A stretch of 64,000 nt of DNA from Ianthella basta (Eukaryota; Porifera; Demospongiae; Verongiida; Ianthellidae): positions 8,235,649 to 8,299,648 of the forward strand of contig OZ025868.1 in the NCBI GenBank assembly GCA_964019415.1, written 5' to 3'. Below, piece after piece: positions 15,245 to 27,200 of this stretch. Under the pieces are notes generated by a model. It made no database searches, had not been told where the DNA came from, and saw only the letters and a list, made by a program, of their open reading frames with translations. The translations under genes and the position numbers were made by a program. Every line of letters starts with the position of its first letter. Within the stretch, counting starts at the first letter, position 1.

Positions 15245-18200
15245 ATGGCTTCTGGAGTGGTTGTCAGGATACTAGCAGTGGTAAGTGATCAGCTAGGTGG
15301 AAAATGGGCTAACTGTGCAGTGTTAGTGTTTGCCAGTGACTGAGACCTTGTCACTTTACTACATGTATAGTTAATTGGATAAAATGACAGTGACTGTACA
15401 CAATTGTTCAGAATGCATTCAACGACATGTTCATTGTAGCTCTGTCAGTTCATTTACTTGTGTTCATTCATATGCCTGGAGAGTGCATGTGGGCGTGACT
15501 TAAGCATAATAATTTACATGGAGCAAGTGTATAGTTACGTAACGTCAAGAAGGATTAGAATTAATTTATAAAAGCTTAGATTCTAGTTCTTTGTAATTAT
15601 ACCTGCGCAGGTTGCGCTGGTGCTCACTGTGCTGTCTGCAATTGGCTGGATAGTGTTCATTGGTGGATTTGGTTTCCAAACTGCCACAGGGTAAGTGCAT
15701 GTACATATGTATGATACTTATAATGATTATAGATCCCGTTGCCATGGTAACGTGCGTCTAAAGATGTTTCGAAACGTCGTAGACACCCCGGGTGTTGTTT
15801 CGCGCCGTGGTCTATTTCGTCTAGCCGTGTTTTAATTAGACGCGCGGCGTTCGCGCCTATGCTCTAAATGCCGATTTAGAGCATGGGCTTGGCACGCGCG
15901 TCGTTCACGCCTATGCTCTAAATGCCGATTTAGAGCATGGGCGTGGCACGCGCGGCGTTCGCGCTATCCTATAAATACCGATTTAGAGCATGGGCGTGGC
16001 TTAGGCACGTGGTCTATAGCAGAGAAACTGCAGCTGCGACAACAATAGTAGCTAACTCCACAACATACGATGCAAAGGTCACTCGGCTTACTTGTTTCGT
16101 CGACAAACAGGGTAAAGCAACAATCCGGCAGCGGCCTACGAACCAGAGCCGAGTAAGGAGCGAACTGGTTACGAGCTGGGAACAGGCTTAGGACACCGCT
16201 CTGGGAAACGCTGTGGCTGACGGGGCTGACAGTGAGTAACCTTACGTTTAGCTTACGCGCCGCATCCACTGCCGGCCTTTAGGAACGTCTGCTGCGAGAT
16301 GACAAACCAATAACCAAACGACGTTTTCTCGGCCATTGTCAGAAATTGCTAACTACTTCCGGAAGACGCGTGATGACGCAAGTACGAGTTGGTAAACTGA
16401 TTCGCTGCCGCTCCTTGCCCAATCGTTGGGATCTATAACACTTAAATGCTGACCAATCGGTGTCTCTGAAGATTTAGACCACTCAGCACTCGGGCGCTTC
16501 GCGCCCTCGTGCCTCGTGCTCTAAATCTCGGAGACACCTCTTGGTCAGCATTTAACTATTACATAGATGCATAATACATAAATGCGCGCATCACATGCAC
16601 AGTCATAATAACGTACATGCATATAAGCTGAATGACAATAGGTAATATAACAACACATACTGTATGCTTTGCACACATTAATTTTTGGCTTGCATTTTGA
16701 TTGTATAAAAATTGTATACAGTCCTTGCATTCACATGCATGCACTCTGCATTCTTCTTTCTTAATCACAGACAGCGTCAGCTGTTTCCCTTATTGAATTT
16801 TATATCGTCTGGTATCACTAGTCCTACTTGGGACCCCTACTGGGTTATCACTGCACTATCACCCATCCTCTTCATTGTGATGGGAGTGATGGCCATTCTG
16901 ATGATCATCAAGGATGAGCTGTTCAGGAGATATTTCGTCATCCACATTCTAGCTGTGGTTGTATCCTCTTATTGAGTGTCTATAGTATAATAATATTGAC
17001 AACTATGACACATTGATGCTTCATCTGAAGGGCAAGCAGGTGTTCAATGCGTCCTGTGCCCTTGATGAAATAATTATTTACAACATTTTGGTTTTTGCAT
17101 CTGGCAAGGAACGGCCAGTCTTTTCCTAACATTACTAGTGAGTATATAATATACAGTCCTGCAGCTTGCAACAGTGGCATTTACCTGTCCACTTCAGCTA
17201 CGTATACAGTGCAGTTGATGGTTAAGCTGTAATTTTATACTGTGTGGGTGATGGCCATGTTCGTAATGATGGTGGTATTCTGTGTACTTGCATGGTGCTT
17301 TTTCTGACAAATGATGGGGTTGCGTTTCACCTATAGCAACCACCATTTTTGGTGAGCTAATCATGCACTTTTAATTGTGATGTGGTGCGATCTGCTTTTG
17401 GATTGCAATGGAACCCAAGATCTATATGTTACCAAACTGTGTCTCAAGTCAGTGTTACGTGTGTGTTCCTTGAGTTCAACATCTGCAATAGATCCAGAGG
17501 AGATTATCATTATTGCCAATTCTGATCGATGGCTAGAAAGCTGTGCATAATACATTAATTCTCAATGGATTTGATATTATAATTTTGTATTTGGCCCGTT
17601 TGGCTATGAAATGTCCAATGCTAATTTAGCCCTTAACTATGCATCCAGGCCTTCATTATCACAGTGATTGTGTTATGCTTCCTGGGGTATACCCTGGTTG
17701 CACAGAGGGTCATCATTCAAACTTTTAATACAGTAACTGCTAGCTATATAGTGACAAATGTTCAGTACGTTGGCGCCATCTTTGCAGGAGCACTTATGGA
17801 AGTGCTGTTCTTGGCAAGTTTCCCATAGCTCAGTTCACATATCAGACATCATGCTAGGGAAATGATACAAAGTTAATGTGTACTCTTATAGTAATTATTT
17901 TACCTGTGAAACATTTTCCTGTACCATTTAAGAATGGTCAGCTGAAAAGGAAATGGAAGTGTCATCTCAACATGTGTCAATCAAAAGTTGGAATTGGAAG
18001 TGTCAATCAAAGTGCTGAAATGGAATTTCAGCACTTTGATATTCCTCGTTTCTGTGGATTGGAGTTCATCCACTAAATTACTTTCATTCCTAATTTCTCT
18101 GTAAATGGAGCTCATATATATACCTGTTATCTTGTGCAATTAAATGCATGTTCAGGGGAATTTGGAATGCAAAGCATAAGTGAACTCCATGTGCCCATGC

Positions 18201-18451
18201 AGAAATGTGATGTATCAAAGTGTTTACTAATAGTTGCAACTACTTGCTCCTGCACCTTTTCTGCAGGCCGTTCTTAACTGCCTTCTGTGTTATAAATATT
18301 ATTTAGTAGATATTACTGGTGTGCTTGCACAATATTATAGTTTTGCTTATCAATCCATCACATATTTTGCCAACTTTGTTTGTAGGGTGGCGCTTGGATC
18401 TGCCACTTCCTTGCTTTTCTGTTTGGAGGGGTGCAGAGTGACAAAGAGTAG
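15245..18451 (+). CDS. Gene 3: four-helix membrane protein, near-identical paralogue of gene 1, 178 aa
   Basis: Exons are 15245-15280, 15611-15690, 16771-16960, 17649-17813 and 18386-18451 (TAG), with the same phases as gene 1. Differences from gene 1 are few: two Val-to-Ile changes in and just after helix 2, Leu-to-Phe in loop 2, and one Arg replaced by Ser-Tyr-Ile in loop 2 through a 6-base difference. WDPYW, FAGALMEVLFL and GGAW are retained. Introns are also almost identical, including R1 in intron 2, the U12-type intron 3 and the GC donor of intron 4 (TTG|GCAAGT). The frame is intact throughout, so this looks like a working gene. Topology and unknown function are as for gene 1. Confidence 0.85.
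15729..16560. mobile_element. Non-autonomous element R1, copy 3 (intron 2 of gene 3)
   Basis: It occupies the same intron position as copy 1, so the two descend from one insertion before duplication or were copied by conversion. Only scattered base changes separate it from copies 1 and 2. Confidence 0.78.
16961..17648 (+). other. U12-type intron 3 of gene 3
   Basis: The donor is GTATCCTC and CCCTTAAC lies at 17630-17637, about 12 bases before the acceptor, as in gene 1. Confidence 0.85.
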
Positions 18452-19853
18452 CTTAGTATCACACCAGCCATGCCACACTGCCTCTAACCAAACACTTCTC
18501 TGTAGATTATAGTTTGACTAGCTGTTTAGCATAACTGTTGATATGATGTGGCAGATGGCTGTTGTATAGTGTTGCATACACTATAGCCGTGCATAAGTTT
18601 GTTATTCTATATACGTACAAATGTAATGTTCTTAGGCTTAGTATATTCAGACACCATGTGCACAATTATATCATCAACTGTACATCATGGTTAATGAGCC
18701 TTTTGGTAAAAGTTGGTACTTGTAGTTGAAAGGATGCCCGTGAACACAGGAACACTGTCAGAACGCTTAGCTAGCTGTAAATTTCAATATCCTTCTTCAT
18801 TGCATATATACACATGCACTCATGCATGCATCAATGCCATATATACAGCTGACATACTAGTATACTATGAAGACTAATATAATAAAAACTAGTACATAAA
18901 ATTTCTTTAGAATTAAAAAGGATTCAGGAATGGGCAGCAGAAATAGCATAGAAACAAGCAACATTAACTCAACACCATGATAAACCACATTTCCTTCAAA
19001 GACATCACCAATGCAAGTTGCTGAAGGTCAAGGGGACCGCGGGCACCAGCATCGAACGGCATGCAGTGGGGGACAACTATGAATGCAAGTACAGTGGTGC
19101 TAGTCAAACGGCACAAGTTGGAGCAGGATGCAGCAACAGGTATACAAGTTACAAAGCTGTTGCTGCATCCTGCTCCAACTTGTACCACTAGACTAGCACC
19201 AACACTGTACTTGCATTCATATAGTGGTCCCCTTGCATGCCAATCGATGCTGGTGCCTGGTCCCCCTGACCTTCAGCAACTTGTGCTGGTGGTGTTTCTC
19301 CTTTCATCAACAAGCGCAAACACTCTGCTTCAGTCGGGTTGGTTACCCTCGGCAACTTGCACTGGTGGCCTTGTTAATAGAAACACTGGCGCATATACTG
19401 CATGTGCAGATTGCAACTTGCAGTGTGTGGTGGTGATATAATAAATAATAACAATGTCCTTTAAAATTAAAAGGGATCTAGGAATGGCTAGCAGAAAAAG
19501 CATGGAAACAAGCTACTCTACTCTAATGATGTACATCGTTCAATAGACATTCCAAATTTCATTACGTAATAAAACATTGCGTAATAGCGTCTTGTCGGGG
19601 ACATAATACCGGAAGATGGGGCTTGCCCTAGGCCTGTCCCTGCCCAGTATTAGCCCGGCTCGCCCAGGCTTGCCCATTCGTATATAGGGAAATTCGATTG
19701 AAAAATTCCACGGAAACTGATTCAAGTTCGTCGGAACTGAGCCAACTAGCTAGTCGCAGCAACATTGACGTAGCGCACGGAGCAGTGGGATACACCTCAG
19801 ACAAGAGCTAAAATAATCTTCAGTCATTCTTTACGACCACAAGACGGTGCCAA
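18452..19853. other. Intergenic region between genes 3 and 4
   Basis: No gene is evident. The first ~500 bases are the 3' flank of gene 3, diverged from that of gene 1. A large palindrome follows. 19550-19850 resembles the gene 2 upstream region, including GCCTG/GCTTGCCCA repeats near 19630-19680. Confidence 0.5.
19000..19298. repeat. Large palindrome (foldback MITE) between genes 3 and 4
   Basis: Two imperfect arms of about 135 bp face each other around a short loop at about 19136-19161. Matching blocks include CAAGTTGCTGAAGGTCA and GGAGCAGGATGCAGCAACAG with their complements. It is absent between genes 1 and 2, so it inserted after duplication or was lost there. Confidence 0.8.
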
Positions 19854-20404
19854 ATGGGTAACTGGAGAGAATGCAACTATCCTTCTTGGCTCTTTATGTT
19901 TCTAGTGATCGTAAGTTTTTTAGGCCACGCATATGCACAGTGTGATGCTACGTGTGTGATCGCGCAATTTCGTCTCAAACCTCTGTTCTTTGATTAGAGT
20001 GATTAACCAATAGTTTGCTTGCGCTTTATAAACCTTATGCGCCTAGCTACGCGTAATCAGCCATCATGCATGTCCCCATTGTCAAGTGGATGGCCGTGGC
20101 ACTGCTTCTTGCTTTTAATGGTCCCACTGACAATGATAGTTGTGATACGTTGTGTAGCTATGGAGACAGCTGAGCAGTCACAACAGTAGAACTGACGTCT
20201 TAATCTTGTTCAGACCAAAATGTGAATGAAATTCCCTTTCCACAGTTACATGCCTGGCTATAGCCTTCCTGAGCTTCATGCATGTTAGAGAAAGGACACA
20301 CTCAGACAGATATTAGCTCATAGATGTGAAGTGGCATTATACTGTTTTATTTGTTTGTGTATGTGTTTGGATTTGTATCTAAACATGTGTGTGTATGTGT
20401 ACGT

Positions 20405-20471
<67 letters not shown>

Positions 20472-20938
20472 CGTGTGTGTGTGTGTGTGTGCTGTGCTGT
20501 GCACGTGTGCATATTTGTGTGATGCTTGATATGAAATCATAATTCACTGTTTGAAGCATCTAATACACTTGGCTTGATAATGCTTCACGGATCATTTGTA
20601 TTCACAACTTCCAACATATTTTCTGCAAAATGTCTGGCATAGTGCCAGAGCTTTCCTGTGCCCGATATTCCTTGACATCCACTTTCTGCCCTCCTGGATA
20701 TGGGGAGGTGGGAGGGTGTCCTGAGGAATGTCCCTTATTTACATAACTGCATTGGGCACATGCTATGGGCATGTTTTGAGTGACCACAGCAAACCCAAGG
20801 TCATTAGCTTATCAGTACAGAACATAATGTCATTCATTACTTTATGGGTATGCAGGGAAGTTGGAAGTGTTGTTTGTCTCCAGGTGAAAATGTTTCCCTG
20901 CGTGTGTGTGTGTGCGTGTGTGTCCATGTGTGTGTGTA

Positions 20939-20970
<32 letters not shown>

Positions 20971-23900
20971 CGCGTGTGTCCATGTGTCTAGATGAATAAT
21001 TTTGAATTTGCGTGATATTGAATATATATAGCTTTCTTCTTAGCAGGCAATTAAAAATCAAGTGTTTCAGGTTACACCCCAAAGATAATTATGTATATAC
21101 CCAGCCTGGTGAATGGACAACATCCGTATATATAGGTTTCAGAAACAGCGAGAAAATTCTGCTTGCAGCTGTAACAGTTTATTCTAAGGCACATGTATTG
21201 TTGCACGTGTATACACCCAGCGCCTGAAATTACCTGTGCAAAGCAAAAGACTCTTTCGTATTATAGCCTTTCACAGCACTGATTGAATGGCCAAGTCTCT
21301 AATAAAGAAAACATTGGCCTGGGTTAGTATGCCATTTTAGGGACCTTACAAACACTTATAAGGTTGATGTGTGCAGCTCAGGCGCATTAAGGACAGGCAC
21401 ACAAACTGTGTGCAGTGCATGCCAGTGTAAAAATAGGGCCATAGATTGGCATGTGGTCTCAGTAGTTAATGTGTGTTTTGTTCACACAACTGCATAATTA
21501 TGCATGGTCTCTTGCAGTTTGCACTTCTGTTCACAGTGTTGTCAATGATTGGAGCAGTGGTGTTTACTTACGGATATAGCAATGAAGTCAGCTACAGGTA
21601 TATTATACCATTATTGATAATTGATGTACATGTTGCATACATCTCATCTCCCCTATATATTCAATGTATATTAGATTCAGCTCATGTAGACACGTGTTTT
21701 AATTCTTATCTGAACTATATATATATAGTATCCCCATTGTCATCAACAGCACTTCTTCTGTCATGAGTTTCTACTGGGAGCCCTACATTTCTGCATCAGT
21801 CTTATCTTTCATCGCCCTGTTGCTAATGCTGGTGAAGGGGAGTTTGATGGGCCTTTTCCATTACCGCAAAACTAGCTACAAGAAGTGGTGGATGATTTAC
21901 GCAGTCACATCATTAGTATCCTTCAGAGTCTATGTTATAATGTCTGTCTGTTTGAATAAATTGACTGTACTGCTGCATACTATATATGTGCAACAACACT
22001 ATATACGCAACAGTATGTCCAGGGCAGGTCCGTATAAGTGTAGAGTTTCTTAAGGCACCCTCATACCTGCACTGAAATACCTTATAACTCTAGCTAATTT
22101 TATAATTGAGTTTCAAGATACAGTTACCCATAGTCATTGCGTACATCCTAGTGTATTATATTAATATTTCAGAGCTGAAGAAGGTGATCCTAGAATATAT
22201 GTATTGTGCCACCGATATTATATAATTGGTATATATGATATGCTCTGTTTCCTCAAAGCTGTATTGAACCTGACTGAGTACTCCAGGCTTTTGCCATCAC
22301 AGTGGTATTGTTGTGCTTGGACGGTTATTTTCTTGTTCAGATGAGAATACTTCTAACGACAGGAAGCCGGGTACAGTTTAACGAAACTGGAACTGGAATT
22401 CAATTTCCTCAGTCAGCCATTAATCAGATCTTTGCAGGGGCATTTGTTGAGGTTTTGTGCTTGGTAAGTTCCATAATTTTGGAATTGAGTTTGTACGTGA
22501 TAACGTAGCAGCATCCTACAAAATTATTCTGTTAGTGCTTTCTCATGCATAGGTTTGTGCTTGGACATGCTACACACTTGCCCATGCTGTTGAAAAGAAA
22601 GATGACTCTGACAGTCAGGGTCTGTCAGGGTCATATGACCTTGACAGACATATGACCAAATGCATCCCTGTGACACTAACCAGTGTGAGTGATCAGATCA
22701 TGAGTATGTGCTACCCATAAAGTCTATAAAGAAAAGTTACTAATAATTTTGACATGTCTGTCTTATGTACTTGTAACCTAGAAGACAATAGACTTCCTCC
22801 AACAGGCACCACAGTTAGTGAAACTACTCTGGCCAGGAGATCTAGAGTGATTGTCCGTATACACTAATGTTCCCAGAACCACTTGTATATGGTGTAAGGG
22901 ATCGAAATTCTCCTTGTACAGCACAAGCTTATTCAGTCCCTTGCACCATTATTATAGTTGGAAGTAGCACTGTGTACTGTTATTGTATAACCAATGTAAA
23001 CATAATAAATACATTGTGTGTACCTTCAGGCAACAAATTTTAACGGGTAATATTAATTTTCATAGCAAATTTAGTGAGTAGTGAAGGAATTACTAATAGT
23101 AGTTTACACTCAAATTATTTGCACAGGCAAAGATGTTTGTACACAGTAATTTGCAAATCACTTCAAATAGTACCCACCAAATCCTGTCCATAACGCTAAA
23201 CATTCAGCTATTAAAATTTATAGCCTTTTATAAGGGATAGCTATATTAATTTGTATACAATGATATTCTGTTGTACGTATATTATAAGAAAGAATTTTAT
23301 GCTAATCCTTATTGCATTAAATAATATGTGCACATGTTTGTATTTACAGTATTTTATTTTCACACCATTATATTCATTGCAGTTTGCAGTTGCTTCAACT
23401 TTGGTTGCAGTGATTGGATGGATTACCTTTGTCGCAGAATTTAGACATGCACTCGGCACCAGGTACTTTATTAGTCAGGCATTGCATGACCTCTTCATGC
23501 ATGGAAGGATCAGGTTAAGTCTATATATTACATCAGTTTGTCCACTCAGAATGCAATTATGCACTGTGGAATGCAATTTTTGCATAAGGTCATGCATAAT
23601 TTTGTGCCATAAATATGTGTGATGTGCTCACAAGGAAGCATAGTGTAAGGCTCACCACATCTAAAGACCAATTCAGGGTCTGGACAATAAATTGTTCTTC
23701 GATCTGCAACACTAGGTCGAACACTGTTGGAAGGCATGCATGCATAACATAGGCTTTTGCCAAAGCAAGTTAGCAAAATTGGTAAACGTCTCTGCCAGAA
23801 ACAATATTGATGCCAGACACAAACTAAAGTTGCTCTTGCTTAGGCCTCATAGTGGAATATCCGAGTCTCTTGACAGCTTCTGTTGCAGCATAGAACACTC

Positions 23901-25030
23901 ACAATTGCAATAAATATTTCACACCCTTCCTGCAATCTGGGCATGCAGCTATTGTAGCAGGATGCACAAGTCAATGTATTAGACTTAGCCTGACTCTTCC
24001 TTGTGCAGAGGGGTCATATGATGCCCGACTAGTATTCTATCTAATTTTACACATTCAACGAGTACCATTTATCTACATAATTAATTCCCAATGTGTATAT
24101 ATAATCATCAGCAGATTTAGATCTAGCAGCTCTGGCATATATATTTCTTGCACATGCTGTATATACTGTATTATATGCACAGCATCCCAATTGGTGACGC
24201 CACCACTGGGCGTAGCCTCTACTGGGTGCCCTACTGGACAGCCGCAATCATGTCATTCCCCTCCTGGACACTGATGGCTTTCATGGGCATTCTGATGATC
24301 ATTTGCTTCCTCCATGAGGATTTCAGGTGGTTCTATGTCATCATTCATCTTGTAGCAGCAGGAGTATCCTTTGGTGTGCATGGTATCAATGCTCTAACGT
24401 ATACTTATGGCCATTGTATCTTTAATACTATAAATTACTATCCGTTCCTTTGTCACGTTCATCTCACTCCTGCCTGCTGTGACCACACTCATGACTCACT
24501 TCAAAAAGAACGCTGCAGACATGCATACGAAGCAGCTCATATGTATCTAATCACTGTCAGCAACCCCCCCGCCATAATAGTACTAAAATTATTGTGATTA
24601 CCATTGCTATGCTTTCCCAGCCCTATTTATGATATTGAACTTGACTGCACATTCCAGGCTTTCGCCTGCACTGTGCTAGTGCTCCCCTTTTTGGGGTATA
24701 TTCTTGTCCAGATGAGAATCCTCATCCGAACAGGGACTCGAGTTCAATTCAGTGAAACTGGAGCTGGCATTGAACTTTCAACAGAAAACATCAATGGTCT
24801 ATTTGCAGGAGCTTTCATCGAGGTGTTCTTCTTGGTAAGATCAGAATTTTACGTATAAATTTGAATTTTTGAATGCATGCACACTTTACAATGGCATATC
24901 TACATAATGTATGCTATATACTGAGGTAGTTCATTGCTGGTTGGTCCACTCTGTTCCTACACTGCAGGGTGGAGCTTGGATTTTCTACATATTCACTCAT
25001 TGCTACGTGCGGCGCAACAGTGAAAACTAA
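19854..25030 (+). CDS. Gene 4: fused two-module, eight-helix membrane protein, 377 aa
   Basis: Module A exons are 19854-19910, 21518-21597, 21729-21915, 22287-22463 and 22553-22684. Module B exons are 23383-23462, 24183-24363, 24658-24834 and 24968-25030 (TAA). It is the paralogue of gene 2 with identical intron positions. Module A has WEPYI and FAGAFVEVLCL; module B has WVPYW, FAGAFIEVFFL and GGAWIFY. The linker exon is 9 codons longer than in gene 2 and repeats a GTCAGGGTC-like word. It ends CIPVTLTS at the conserved AGT|GTGAGT donor, which again joins the phase-0 module B exon. Read unspliced, the frame would stop at 22718-22720, unlike gene 2, which favours splicing. Loop 1 gains an NST sequon and loop 2 keeps QFNETG. 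Both helix 2-3 introns are U12-type. Function unknown. Confidence 0.75.
20385..20510. repeat. (GT)n microsatellite, intron 1 of gene 4
   Basis: A GT tract interrupted by TATGTGTAC and GCGTGC variants. It sits in the same intron as the tract at 5783-6067 in gene 2. Confidence 0.9.
20899..20990. repeat. Second (GT)n tract, intron 1 of gene 4
   Basis: Impure GT repeat with CCATGTG interruptions, about 390 bases after the first tract. Confidence 0.85.
21916..22286 (+). other. U12-type intron, gene 4 module A
   Basis: The donor GTATCCTT matches the consensus. CCTGAC at 22269-22274 is the weakest branch-site match of the set but holds the same place, 14 bases before the exon. Confidence 0.82.
24364..24657 (+). 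other. U12-type intron, gene 4 module B
   Basis: The donor is GTATCCTTT. CTTGAC at 24640-24645 lies 14 bases before the exon. At 294 bases it is the shortest of the seven U12-type introns. Confidence 0.83.
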
Positions 25031-25856
25031 AGTTTAGCTGAACATGTACCTTCATGCCTGTCAGATGACCTCTGACACATGTGACCACACTAGCTCTAGC
25101 TTTGATTGGTGCACCTTAGGCCATTTGCTTAGTCACACTTAGACGTAGACGTATGCATTATACATTGCAGTCATCTTTAGCTTTACACATTTTAATTGCT
25201 GTCATCTTTGGCTATATAGCTATAGACATATGCATTGCTGTCATCTTTGGCTATATAGCTATAGACATTATGCATTGCTGTCATCTTTAGCATTTTGTTC
25301 ATTTATAATAAAGAGTAGAAATTTTAACAGCTGTCAATGCTTCTATATACTATGCCACATTGCAAGCAAACTGCAATTAGTTTATTAACTTGTCTATAAG
25401 TCTTATATAGTTATTATGACTGCTCTCTTCATGCACGAGTATACAATAATGTGGCAGTATTAAAAATGTATGGAAATGGTAGACCTTAAATATCAGTATT
25501 CATTTTGCTGGTACTGCGCAAAACTATGCATTTAACACAATATTCAATGTCCTGCTTTTATACTACTTTACAGTGCCCCAGATGGGTGTTGCTTGAAACA
25601 GCCATAATCTTACCTTTTCCTTCACAAGTAGGGAGAAATGTGTAGAACAGCCACTATAAAGGCATAGTGTCATGGCCAGACCCACGTGCACCACTGCCCC
25701 ATGCACATTTGGGCAGCAGGATGCACTTGCACATGAGTCTGTGTATGAGACTACCAGGGTGCACTCCTCCCAGCCTGCTAGACCTAGGTGTTAGTTACTC
25801 AATGTACAGCCCACTCTGCAGCTTCTTACATTCAGGTGTATATGTAATATAATTAT
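25031..25856. other. 3' flank of gene 4
   Basis: No gene is evident. Tandem copies of the CATTGCTGTCATCTTTGGC unit lie at about 25166-25290, and AATAAA at 25307-25312 is a plausible polyadenylation signal. The gene 2 flank has ATAGTAAAG at the equivalent spot. Confidence 0.5.
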
Positions 25857-25950
25857 ATAGACCTCTTGAAGGGGCTGTATTAGGCGATGTTTCCTGAGGC
25901 TGAAGGCCGAGGTATATATCACCAATACAGCCTCTTTAAGAGGTCTATAT
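25857..25950. repeat. Foldback repeat, copy 2
   Basis: Same inverted repeat as 11660-11755 (tips AGACCTCTT/AAGAGGTCT). It is followed at 25990-26065 by two to three copies of a ~35-bp unit containing GTGCAAATAGGTGATATAAGC, then the 57-bp array. Confidence 0.75.
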
Positions 25951-26087
25951 ATAATATATACGTATACCAATACCAAGGAAACCATGTGCAAATAGGTGAT
26001 ATAAGCCTGATGGTGATATATGTGCAAATAGGTGATATAAGCCTGATGGTGATATATGTGCAAATAGGTATTATAAGCATCTAGTTC

Positions 26088-27200
26088 CCCAGTGAACTTC
26101 ACCTGGGAATACGGCATCCCCTTGCAAACATTGGGCATCTGTGCCCCAGTGAACTTCTCCGGGAAATATGGCATACCCTGCAAACATTGGGCATCTGGTG
26201 CCCCAGGGAATTTCACCGGGGAATACTACATCCCATGCAAACACTGGGCATCTGCGCCCCAGGGAATTTCACCGGGGAATACTACATCCCATGCAAACAC
26301 TGGGCATCTGGCGCCCCAGTGAACTTCACCAGGGAATATGGCATCCCCTGCAAACATTGGGCATCTGTGCCCCAGTGAATTTCACCAAGGAATACTGCAT
26401 CCCCTACAAACATTGGGCATCTGGTGCCCCAGTGAATTTCACCAAGGAATACTGCATCCCCTACAAACATTGGGCATCTGGTGCCCCAGTGAATTTCACC
26501 AAGGAATACTGCATCCCCTACAAACATTGGGCATCTGGTGCCCAAATGAACTTCACCAAGGAATACGGCATCCCCTGCAAACATTGGGCATCTGATGCCC
26601 CAATGACTTCACAAGGGATTATGGCATCCCCTGAAAACATTAGGCATCTGGTGTCCCAGTGAACTTCACCAGGGAATACGGCATCCCCCTGCAAACATTG
26701 GGCATCTAGTGCCCCAATGAACTTCACCGGGGAATACGGCATCCCCCTGCAAACATTGGGCATCTGGTGCCCCAGTGAATTTCACCAGGGAATACTGCAT
26801 CCTTTGCAAACATTGGGCATCTGGTGCCCCAATGAACTTCACCAGGGAATATGGCATCACCTGCAAACATTGAGCATCTGGTGCCCCAATGAACTTCACA
26901 AGGGATTATGGCATACCCCACAAACATTGGGCATCTGGTGCCCCAGTGAACTTCATCGGGAAATATTGCATACCCCACAAACATTGGGCATCTGGTGCCC
27001 CAGTGAATTTCACCGGGGAATACTGCATCCCCTGCAAACATTGGGCATCTAGTGCCCCATGAACTTCACAAGGGATTATGGCTTCCCCTGCAAACATCGG
27101 GCATCTGGTGTCCCAGTGAACTTCACCGGGGAATATGGCATACCCTGCAAACATTGGGCATCTGGTGCCCCGATGAACTTCACTGGGGAATATGGTATCC
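26088..27200. repeat. 57-bp minisatellite, about 19 units
   Basis: Same unit as 11865-12095 but about five times longer. Units differ at a few sites (GGGGAATAC or AAGGAATAC; CCCTGC or CCCTAC). Each unit is 19 codons, so frames of up to 164 codons run through on both strands. A sense reading repeats NFT-EYGIP-KHWASGAP. No start context, splice signal or conserved partner supports a gene. Confidence 0.92.

Noticed and set aside
26168-27154. Long repetitive proteins in the 57-bp array
   Set aside because: The period is divisible by three, so frames stay open on both strands without selection.
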